A stretch of 44,291 nt of DNA from Gammaproteobacteria bacterium (GTDB taxonomy: Bacteria; Pseudomonadota; Gammaproteobacteria; Steroidobacterales; Foliamicaceae): NCBI GenBank assembly GCA_009844425.1, contig VYBN01000020.1:1-44291 (forward strand), given 5' to 3'. Positions 9,347 through 16,089 of the stretch are shown piece by piece. Positions within the stretch are counted from its first letter, which is position 1. Every line of letters starts with the position of its first letter. The position numbers were made by a program, and so were the translations under genes. The notes below the pieces were generated by a model that was not told where the DNA came from, did no database searches, and saw nothing but the letters and a program-made list of their open reading frames with translations.

Positions 9347-9396
9347 AAGCGGCGTAGTCTATTATGGTATTTCGTCGATTTCGGGGAGGCGCGCCG
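9347..9396. promoter_or_regulatory. Divergent intergenic region between ABC operon and aminotransferase gene
   Basis: Only 50 bp separate the two divergent starts. An AT-rich core at 9359-9370 contains TATTAT (9360-9365) on the plus strand and CATAAT (9361-9366) on the minus strand, each a possible -10 box. GGGGAGG at 9383-9389 is a good ribosome binding site for the plus-strand start ATG 9397. I see no convincing -35 boxes. The closeness suggests the two transcripts share control. Confidence 0.4.
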
Positions 9397-10731
9397 ATGC
9401 CGGAACCCTTGCGTGAAACCGTGCTGGAGCCGGGAACCGCGGCGGGCGTTTCGCGCCGCCGGTTTCTGGGCGCGGTCGCGGCCGGGTCGGCCGGAGCGCT
9501 TCTGGCCGGCGGGACCCCCAGGGTCGAGGCGCGGGCATCGATAACGGCGATAGAACAAGCCCAGGGGGACGCGCTGCCGGAAGAGGATTTCTGGTCGAGA
9601 GTGCGCCGCGAGTTCCTGATCTCGGACGAACTGGCCTACATGAACAGCGGCACGCTCGGTCCGATGCCCAGGCCCGTGTTTTACGCCGTGGTGGACGGCT
9701 ACCGGGCGCTGGCCTCCGATCCGGGCCGCGAGAACGCGCGCCAGGTGAAGGCCCAGGACGATTTGCGGCAGGAACTGGCCGCCTTCGTCAACGCCGACCC
9801 CGGCGAGGTCGCGCTGACCCGGAATACGACCGAGGGCATGAGCTTTATCGCCAACGGTCTCGACCTCAAGCCAGGCGACGAGGTGCTGTGTACCTTTCAT
9901 GAGCATCCCGGCGGGCTGGAGCCCTGGAAAATCAAGGCGAAACGTTACGGCGTGGTCGTGAAGGAGCTGCCGTTTCCGATTCCGGCCTCGGACCCGGCGG
10001 AAATACTGAACCTGTTCGAGGACGCCATCACTCCCCGCACCCGCGTGATCAGCGTCAGCCACGTCACGTTTCCGACCGGCTGCATGCTGCCGGTAAGGCA
10101 GCTTGCGGCCCTGGCCCGGCCTCGCGGCATCCTTACGCTCGTCGATGGCGCGCACGCGATCGGGATGATGGACCTGGACATGCAGGACCTGGGCGTCGAC
10201 TTTTATGCCTCCAGTCCCTACAAGTGGGCGGGCGCGCCGGTCGGGACGGGTTTTCTCTACATGCGCCGCGAGTCGCAGGACCGGGTCTGGCCTACGGTGG
10301 CGTCGATGGGCTGGGACGACGAGGAGGCCGGCGCCCAGCGCTACGACCGCCTGAGCCAGCGCGCCGGTCCGTTGCTGCTGGCAACCCTTGCGGCGCTCGA
10401 GTTTCAGAACGCCATCGGCCGCGGGCGCATCGAGGAACGCGTCCGGGCGCTGGCCGCCAGACTGCGGGAAAGGATCAGGGCGACTCCCGGAGTGACGCTG
10501 TATGCCTCAGAGAATCCAGAACTCTGCTGCGGGCTGACCGGTTTCGCACTGGAGGGTTTCGACCGGATAGAAGTCGTTGACACGCTCTGGCGGCGCAACC
10601 GCGTCTGGGTGCGGGAAACCGATTACGGCCTGAATACGGTGCGCGTCTCGACTCACCACTACAACACCCCGGAGCAGGTGGACCGGCTGGCCGACGGAAT
10701 TCACGACATTTTCAAGGAGGGCACGATATGA
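9397..10731 (+). CDS. PLP-dependent class V aminotransferase-fold enzyme with Tat signal (CefD/PvdN-like)
   Basis: Pyridoxal-phosphate enzyme of the isopenicillin N epimerase/cysteine desulfurase fold, 444 residues. Start ATG 9397 follows GGGGAGG with a 7-base gap. Residues 19-38 (SRRRFLGAVAAGSAGALLAG) form a textbook twin-arginine signal, so the enzyme should be exported folded with its cofactor. PLP-site features are visible: TRNTTEGMSF (141-150), LVDGAHAIG with D250 and H253, and SPYKWAG with the Schiff-base lysine K276. Exported PLP enzymes are uncommon; PvdN of Pseudomonas, a Tat-exported member of this fold that modifies pyoverdine, is the known precedent. The reaction here could be epimerisation, transamination or desulfuration. 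The stop overlaps the M24 gene start as ATGA, so both are probably made together. Confidence 0.88.
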   Translation: MPEPLRETVLEPGTAAGVSRRRFLGAVAAGSAGALLAGGTPRVEARASITAIEQAQGDALPEEDFWSRVRREFLISDELAYMNSGTLGPMPRPVFYAVVDGYRALASDPGRENARQVKAQDDLRQELAAFVNADPGEVALTRNTTEGMSFIANGLDLKPGDEVLCTFHEHPGGLEPWKIKAKRYGVVVKELPFPIPASDPAEILNLFEDAITPRTRVISVSHVTFPTGCMLPVRQLAALARPRGILTLVDGAHAIGMMDLDMQDLGVDFYASSPYKWAGAPVGTGFLYMRRESQDRVWPTVASMGWDDEEAGAQRYDRLSQRAGPLLLATLAALEFQNAIGRGRIEERVRALAARLRERIRATPGVTLYASENPELCCGLTGFALEGFDRIEVVDTLWRRNRVWVRETDYGLNTVRVSTHHYNTPEQVDRLADGIHDIFKEGTI

Positions 10732-12146
10732 CGAAGCCCGATCCCTATCACATCGAACGTCGCGACTTTTTTGCCGGACTTGCCGGCGGAGCCACGTTTG
10801 CGCTGGGCGCCGCGATGCTGGGCGCCGAAACGGCGCAGGCCAACTGGGGGCTGATTGCTCCCGGACCGGTCCCCGGAGAGGACTTCGACGGGCGCAGCCT
10901 GGTCAACAAACCGCGCGCCTACGAGGTCATGGAGCAGGAGGGCGTGGACGGCATCGTCGCGCTCAATCCGGTCAACATCTTCTACCTGGGCAACTACTTC
11001 TCGTACGAGGTGCAGAAGCTCAGGGCCATCCCCAGCTTCGCGGTAATGCCGCGCGACCCCGGCAAGCCTTCGTTCCTGGTGGTGGCCTCGACCGACCTGT
11101 GGTTCATCGCGAACGCCGAGCGGGAGTACCCCGAGATCATCCCGTACGGCGCGCCGGTGTCGTGGGAGAAGTACCGGGACCCCGAAACCTGGAACCAGCC
11201 GCCGGAATCCCGCGGCGGCATCCGCCGGCCGATTCGCGAGGAAAGCCTCACCGACATCGAGCGGGGCTGGGTGGAGATGGAGCGCCGCTTCGAGAACCGC
11301 AAGGCGGCCACCCCGGAATGGGCTCTGGTACGCGCGCTGGAAGAAGCGGGACTGGCGAAAGGCCGCGTCGCCGTGGACGACATGAGCATCGCCCACATCC
11401 TTTCCAGCCTGGGGCAGGACGGGATCACCTGCGTTCCCGGCGACAACACCTTCCGAAAGATCCGGATGATCAAGTCCGACGTGGAACTGGGGCACATGCG
11501 CGCCGCGGCGCGGGCCAACCAGGACGCCTGCATGGCGATGCTTCGGCAAATCGAAGCGGGGATGACGAAGGCGGACACGGACCAGCTGTTCCTTGAGGAA
11601 GCGGCCAAACGCGGCGCGAAGGCGATATGGATCGCGATGGGCACGATCGGCGGCTTCGCCGACGGCGAGGTCGTGCCGGGACGCCCGATGATGGTCGATG
11701 CGGTTTGCCAGATCAACTACTACCACGGCGACTTCGGCCGCACCTGGTGCCTGGGCGAGCCGCGCAAGGATGTCCTGGACCGGGTGGGCATCATCCGCAA
11801 GGGCTACGAGGCGGCGCTGGACGTGATTCGTCCCGGCATGAAGTACTCGGAATTGCGGGCGCACGCGGGGGAGGCCATGAACAAGGCGAACGCCACGCTG
11901 GCCAAGGCCACCTTCGGCGCCTCGCCGCATTCCGTCGGACTGCAGCACACGGATCAGCCCTACCGCGACGGTTTGCCGTTCATGGTTGCGGACGATCTGA
12001 CGTTCCGGGAGAACATGACGCTGACCATCGACATGCCGTCTCTGGAGATCGGCTGGGGCGGCGCCCACCTGGAAGATCTGATCGTCGTTACGAAAGACGG
12101 TTTCGAGCCGCTGGCGACGATGGACGACCCGCTGGTCGTAATCTGA
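10728..12146 (+). CDS. M24 family metallopeptidase-fold protein (prolidase/creatinase type), Tat signal
   Basis: Pita-bread-fold protein, 472 residues, with an N-terminal creatinase-like domain (about 55-235) and a C-terminal M24 domain (about 245-465). The start ATG 10728 overlaps the previous stop and is preceded by AAGGAGG (10714-10720). The N-terminus has a twin-arginine signal (ERRDFFAGLAGGATFALGAA). Likely metal ligands are D324 (MMVDAV), D335 (HGDFGRT), H401 (SPHSVG) and E449 (HLEDLIVV). The position of the first glutamate (usual motif TIEPG) reads TIDMP, with D435 instead. Family members cleave X-Pro bonds or, as creatinase, hydrolyse C-N bonds without metal. With its PLP neighbour it suggests periplasmic processing of a peptide-like compound. 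Confidence 0.85.
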   Translation: MTKPDPYHIERRDFFAGLAGGATFALGAAMLGAETAQANWGLIAPGPVPGEDFDGRSLVNKPRAYEVMEQEGVDGIVALNPVNIFYLGNYFSYEVQKLRAIPSFAVMPRDPGKPSFLVVASTDLWFIANAEREYPEIIPYGAPVSWEKYRDPETWNQPPESRGGIRRPIREESLTDIERGWVEMERRFENRKAATPEWALVRALEEAGLAKGRVAVDDMSIAHILSSLGQDGITCVPGDNTFRKIRMIKSDVELGHMRAAARANQDACMAMLRQIEAGMTKADTDQLFLEEAAKRGAKAIWIAMGTIGGFADGEVVPGRPMMVDAVCQINYYHGDFGRTWCLGEPRKDVLDRVGIIRKGYEAALDVIRPGMKYSELRAHAGEAMNKANATLAKATFGASPHSVGLQHTDQPYRDGLPFMVADDLTFRENMTLTIDMPSLEIGWGGAHLEDLIVVTKDGFEPLATMDDPLVVI

Positions 12147-12157
12147 CCCGCAAGAAC

Positions 12158-12352
12158 GAGGGCGCTTCGATCCCGCCCGTTTGTGTGCCTTCCTCTCGTT
12201 GGAGTCGCTGCTCGCGCCGGGGCATCGCCGCTCGCTGGCTCGGAATCGCTATCCTGCTCTTACGCTCCTACGAGAGGAAGGCACACAAATGGGCTACCGT
12301 CGGCGAATACCCCGAAGAAAGGAGCAACGAGAAGGCGGGATCGAAGTGCCTC
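12158..12352. repeat. Palindromic repeat element, family A, full copy
   Basis: A 195-bp element between the M24 gene and the alternative complex III operon. The left part (12158-12234) matches 2864-2940. An internal perfect 20-bp inverted repeat joins 12180-12199 to 12270-12289, and the outer CTTCGATCCCGCC arm near 12165-12177 recurs inverted near 12334-12346. The whole unit is therefore two inverted halves around a 70-bp centre. It has no convincing reading frame of its own. It resembles a MITE or a large REP-type unit, and as RNA it would form a long hairpin that could also end the upstream transcript. Confidence 0.85.
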
Positions 12353-12357
12353 GAATG

Positions 12358-12387
12358 TTGGGCAGACGGGCCGTAACCGTCTATAAT
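12358..12387 (+). promoter_or_regulatory. Sigma-70-type promoter for the alternative complex III operon
   Basis: A -35-like TTGGGC at 12358-12363 is separated by 18 bp from a perfect -10 TATAAT at 12382-12387. Transcription would begin near 12394, giving a leader of about 23 bases that contains GGAG (12407-12410) in front of the GTG start of actA. The promoter begins just after the palindromic element ends. Confidence 0.6.
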
Positions 12388-12416
12388 CGCGCGCCGTCAA
12401 GGGTTTGGAGTTGTTC

Positions 12417-12974
12417 GTGTCCATTGGTGTCTTCGAGGCCGCGCGGTCGGTAATAAAAGGGTTGATTATTGCCGTGCTGGCGATCATCGGCGCCTACATC
12501 GGACATTGGGCGCACGGCGCCATACTGAACGACTACACACCGGTCCAGCCGATCGAATTCAGCCACGAGGTTCACGCCGGCGAAAACGAGATTCCCTGCG
12601 AGTACTGCCATTCCTGGGCCGGCCGCTCGGCGACGGCGGGCGTGCCCAGCGTAGAGACCTGCGTAGGGTGTCACAAGGGCCTGACCGAGGTTCGCGACAA
12701 GCCCGACGTCGTGAAGCTCTTCGACTACTGGGAGCGCGGGGAAGGCATCCCCTGGGTCAAGGTCCATGACACTCCGGATTTCGTGCATTTCCGCCACAAG
12801 CCGCATATCCGAGGCGGCGTCGAATGCCAGACCTGCCACGGACCGGTTGAGGAAATGGCCCGCGTTACGCGGCGCGTCGATCTGAACGAGAACCTTCGCA
12901 TGCCCTGGTGCATCGATTGCCACACCGAGGAAGACGTGGCCAACGGCCGCGATTGCCTCACCTGCCACTACTGA
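12417..12974 (+). CDS. actA: Alternative complex III pentaheme cytochrome c subunit ActA
   Basis: Membrane-anchored periplasmic pentaheme cytochrome, 185 residues. One N-terminal hydrophobic segment (about 13-32) is followed by five CXXCH heme sites: CEYCH 61, CVGCH 82, CQTCH 137, CIDCH 165 and CLTCH 180. Five hemes, one anchor and first position in the operon match ActA of alternative complex III, the quinol:electron-acceptor oxidoreductase known from Rhodothermus and Flavobacterium. GTG 12417 is preferred because GGAG lies seven bases upstream; TTG 12405 in the same frame is the alternative. The hemes pass electrons from the iron-sulfur/quinol module toward the monoheme ActE or a terminal oxidase. 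The next gene starts four bases after the stop. Confidence 0.92.
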   Translation: MSIGVFEAARSVIKGLIIAVLAIIGAYIGHWAHGAILNDYTPVQPIEFSHEVHAGENEIPCEYCHSWAGRSATAGVPSVETCVGCHKGLTEVRDKPDVVKLFDYWERGEGIPWVKVHDTPDFVHFRHKPHIRGGVECQTCHGPVEEMARVTRRVDLNENLRMPWCIDCHTEEDVANGRDCLTCHY

Positions 12975-12978
12975 TGAC

Positions 12979-15165
12979 ATGCTGAGCCGCAGGGACATAT
13001 TCAAGTACCTGGCCGGCGGCGGCGTCGGCGTCGGGACCGGCCTTCTGCTGGGCGAGGTGAACCAGCGGCCGCTGGAAACGCTGCTTTCGACGCATATTCC
13101 GCCCGAGGATTTCGCCCCGGGCATGGACACCTGGTACAACACCCTGTGCCGCATGTGCCCGGCCGGATGCGGCATTTCGGTGCGGGTGCGCGAAGGCCGG
13201 GCCAAGAAGATCGAGGGCAACCCCGGCCATCCGGTCAACCGCGGCGGTACCTGCTCGCTGGGTCAGGCCAGTCTCAACGCCCTCTACAACCCCGACCGGT
13301 TGCGCTCGCCGATGCGGTCCGACGGTGAAGGCGGCTTTGTGGAATCTTCCTGGGACGAGGCCCTTGAGGCCATTGCGCCGCGCCTCGGAGCCATGCAGTC
13401 CGCGGGAATGGGTGGCCGCACCTGGATTCTCACCGGCGGCTTTCTCAGTTCCGGTGAGGAGGCGCTGGACAAGTTCGGCGAAGCGTTGGGCGCGAACATA
13501 CTGCGTCTCGGCCTGGATACCCCTGCCACCGAGCTGGCGGCCGCGAAGGCGATGTACGGCTTCAGCGGTCTTCCGCACTACGACATTGGATCAGCCGACC
13601 TGGTCGTTTCCTTCGGCGCCGATTTTCTCGGCGCCTGGCGCTCGCCGGTGGGCTATTCCAAGGCCTACGGCGAGTTTCGCCAGGGCGGCGACGGCCATCG
13701 CGGATACCTCGTGCAGATTGAGCCCCGCATGTCGCTGACGGGCGTCAATGCCGACGAATGGCTGCCCGCACGGCCGGGCACCGAAGGCGCGCTGGCGCTC
13801 GCGCTGGCCGCGGACCTGCTTGGCCGGTCCGGTCCGGATGCCGCATCGGTGGGCTGGGAAGACCTGCCCGGCGCCTTGAGCCTTGACGAGGCCGCGGCGC
13901 TGGCGGACCTGCCCGCCGAACGACTGCGCGAACTGGCCGAGCGGCTGGCGACCGCCAAGGCCCCCCTGGTCCTGGGTGGCGGTGCAGCGGGCGCCGGAGC
14001 GAACGCGACCGAAACGCTGACCTGCGTGGCGGCGCTGAACCGGGTTCTGGACGCCGCCGGGACGACCGTCAGGCCCAACCTGGCGCACGCGCCCCGCTAT
14101 TCCGCGTTGAGCGAAATCGAGGAGTTCGTGGCCGGGGCGGCCAACGGCGAAGTGTCGCTGGTCATCGTGGCGGGCGTGGATCCGCTGCACGACCTGCCGG
14201 ACTCCCTGGGTCTGCGCGGCGCTCTGGACAGGGCCGAACTGGTGGTGGCGCTGGACAGCTTTCCCAGCGATACGGCCAGTGCGGCGGACTGGATCCTCGC
14301 TACGGACACCTTTTTCGAGACCTGGGACGACGATATTTCACTTCCCGGAACCGGGAAGCTGTCGGTCACGTTGCAGCAGCCGGTGCAAAAGCGCCTGTAT
14401 GACACGCTGTCGGTCACCGATATCGTTCTTCGCCTCGCGCAACGGTCCGGCGGGGCATTGGCCGAGGCGCTGCCGTATCAGGATGCCGAAGCCTATACCC
14501 GCTCCGAGTGGGCGGCTGCATGGACCAACCTTGGCATTCAGGACGATTTCGACGCCGGTTTCCGGCAGGTGCAGCAGCAGGGCGTCTGGGTCGCCGACCT
14601 GGCGGAGGGGATGGCCGATCAGTTCTCGGACGATGCGCCGGCCCCCGCGGCGCCTTCCGGACCGCAGTTTGCGGGCGATGCATCCGAGTATCCGTTCGTG
14701 CTTCACCCCTTTCAGACGCCGGGATTGCGCGAGGGCAAGGGCGCCCGGTTGCCCTGGATACAGGAACTGCCCGACCCGCAGACCAGCGTTGCCTACGGGA
14801 GCTGGGTGGAACTCAACCCGTCGACCGCGGATGAGCTGGACTTGAGGGACGGCGACGTCGTGGAGGTGAGTTCGCAGGCCGGAGCGGTGAACGCGCCGGT
14901 GCTGCGGTATCCGGGTGTGCGTCCCGACGTGATCGCGATGCCGCTGGGGCAGGGGCACCAGGCCAACGGTCGTTACGCGCAAGGGCGTGGAGTGAACCCG
15001 GCCTCGCTGCTCGCGGCCCGTAGCGACGACATCACGGGAGCGCTGGCCTGGGCCGCCACCCGCGTGGCGCTGCGCAAGACCGGCGAGCGCGTGCGCATGA
15101 CGAAGACCAGCGGCGTCAGCCGCACGCTGGGCAGGCAGATTCTCGGACCGGACGACGAGCACTAG
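12979..15165 (+). CDS. actB: Alternative complex III molybdopterin-oxidoreductase-like subunit ActB1
   Basis: Periplasmic subunit of 728 residues related to the catalytic subunit of molybdopterin oxidoreductases such as polysulfide reductase PsrA. It carries a Tat signal (SRRDIFKYLAGGGVGVGTG). Residues C57, C60, C64 and C92 form a complete CX2CX3CX27C iron-sulfur motif. The molybdopterin fold follows, with the C-terminal dinucleotide-binding-like domain from about residue 565. In characterised complex III enzymes this part binds no molybdenum cofactor and is fused to the ferredoxin-like part. Here the two parts are separate genes, five bases apart. Electron transfer is therefore expected to run through the iron-sulfur clusters of ActB2 rather than through a molybdenum site. 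Confidence 0.9.
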   Translation: MLSRRDIFKYLAGGGVGVGTGLLLGEVNQRPLETLLSTHIPPEDFAPGMDTWYNTLCRMCPAGCGISVRVREGRAKKIEGNPGHPVNRGGTCSLGQASLNALYNPDRLRSPMRSDGEGGFVESSWDEALEAIAPRLGAMQSAGMGGRTWILTGGFLSSGEEALDKFGEALGANILRLGLDTPATELAAAKAMYGFSGLPHYDIGSADLVVSFGADFLGAWRSPVGYSKAYGEFRQGGDGHRGYLVQIEPRMSLTGVNADEWLPARPGTEGALALALAADLLGRSGPDAASVGWEDLPGALSLDEAAALADLPAERLRELAERLATAKAPLVLGGGAAGAGANATETLTCVAALNRVLDAAGTTVRPNLAHAPRYSALSEIEEFVAGAANGEVSLVIVAGVDPLHDLPDSLGLRGALDRAELVVALDSFPSDTASAADWILATDTFFETWDDDISLPGTGKLSVTLQQPVQKRLYDTLSVTDIVLRLAQRSGGALAEALPYQDAEAYTRSEWAAAWTNLGIQDDFDAGFRQVQQQGVWVADLAEGMADQFSDDAPAPAAPSGPQFAGDASEYPFVLHPFQTPGLREGKGARLPWIQELPDPQTSVAYGSWVELNPSTADELDLRDGDVVEVSSQAGAVNAPVLRYPGVRPDVIAMPLGQGHQANGRYAQGRGVNPASLLAARSDDITGALAWAATRVALRKTGERVRMTKTSGVSRTLGRQILGPDDEH

Positions 15166-15169
15166 GACG

Positions 15170-16087
15170 ATGAGCACAATAAGGGACAAACTGCGCGAGT
15201 ACCGCACCGCCGGCTACTACACGGAATTCGAATACCACTGGACCATGGCCGTGGACCTCGACCGGTGCACCGGCTGCGAGGCCTGCGTGGTGGCCTGCCA
15301 GGCGGAGAACAACCTGCCCATCGTGGGCGAAAAGCTGATGCGGCAGGGCCGCGAGATGAAGTGGCTGCGCATCGAGCGCTACTGGGACGGCGAATATCCG
15401 AATGCGCGGCTGAACTTCATCCCGATGCTTTGCCAGCACTGCGACGAGGCGCCCTGCGAAATCGCCTGCCCGGTGTTCGCGACCTATCACAATCAGGACG
15501 GCCTCAACGCGCAGGTCTACAACCGTTGCATCGGGACCCGTACCTGCGCCGTCTACTGTCCCTACGAGGTGCGGTTCTTCAACTGGTTCACCTACACCTG
15601 GGACGAGCCGCTGGAGCAGCAACTGAACCCGGACGTGACCGTGCGCGAGAAGGGCGTGATGGAAAAGTGCACGTTCTGCGTGCAGCGCATCAACCGCGCA
15701 AAGGACCTGGCGCGCGACGAGGACCGGCGCGTGGCCGACGGCGAAGCCCAGCCGGCCTGCGCCCAGGCCTGCCCCACCGACGCGATCGTGTTCGGCGACC
15801 GCAACGACCCCGAAAGCGCCGTTTCGCGCAAACTCGAGGATCCGCGGGCCTACTCGGTGCTTGAGGAGCTGAATACCCATCCCAGCGTCGTCTACCTCAA
15901 GAACGCCCGCAAGCCGCTGGCCGGCGGCGCCGATGACGACCATCACGGCGACGAATCCGACAGCCGCGCGTCCCGGGAAGGAGCGCGTCCCACCTGGGAG
16001 CGAGGGCATGACCCTCGCAGCGGTCCCGCCCTCCGGGAAGGCGAGACGCCTTCCCTCCAAACGCAGCAAGCTGACACAGTGGCCTGA
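15170..16087 (+). CDS. Alternative complex III iron-sulfur subunit ActB2 with repeat-encoded tail
   Basis: Ferredoxin-like subunit, 305 residues, corresponding to the C-terminal half of fused ActB. Four cysteine groups are visible: C33/C36/C39/C43, C88/C91/C96/C100, C120/C126/C130 and C167/C170/C197/C201. In the third group (CIGTRTCAVYC) the usual second cysteine is T123, which fits the [3Fe-4S] cluster reported for complex III next to three [4Fe-4S] clusters. The conserved fold ends near residue 252 (VYLKNARKPL). Much of what follows is low-complexity and Arg/Glu/Gly-rich, and from about residue 276 it is read through a hairpin repeat at 15996-16055. That tail looks like an extension created by repeat insertion. 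The subunit has no signal of its own, so it is probably exported with Tat-signal ActB1. Confidence 0.9.
   Translation: MSTIRDKLREYRTAGYYTEFEYHWTMAVDLDRCTGCEACVVACQAENNLPIVGEKLMRQGREMKWLRIERYWDGEYPNARLNFIPMLCQHCDEAPCEIACPVFATYHNQDGLNAQVYNRCIGTRTCAVYCPYEVRFFNWFTYTWDEPLEQQLNPDVTVREKGVMEKCTFCVQRINRAKDLARDEDRRVADGEAQPACAQACPTDAIVFGDRNDPESAVSRKLEDPRAYSVLEELNTHPSVVYLKNARKPLAGGADDDHHGDESDSRASREGARPTWERGHDPRSGPALREGETPSLQTQQADTVA
15996..16055 (+). repeat. Hairpin repeat family B inside the actB2 3' end
   Basis: Two adjacent hairpins. At 16000-16018 GCGAGGG and CCCTCGC flank the loop CATGA. At 16035-16055 GGGAAGGC and GCCTTCCC flank the loop GAGAC. The first 23 bases (15996-16018) recur exactly, as reverse complement, at 19904-19926. 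The second hairpin aligns with 35723-35743, with the loop conserved and stem bases changed in pairs. The repeat is translated as part of the ActB2 tail. Confidence 0.8.
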
Positions 16088-16089
16088 CC

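Noticed and set aside
12181..12453. Small open frames across the family A repeat beginning MCLPLVGVAARAGAS or similar
   Set aside because: They occur in both repeat copies only because the DNA repeats, lack ribosome binding sites, and break off at different points.
16025..16055. Hairpin in actB2 read as an intrinsic terminator
   Set aside because: It lies within a translated frame before actC, has no T-run, and the operon clearly continues.
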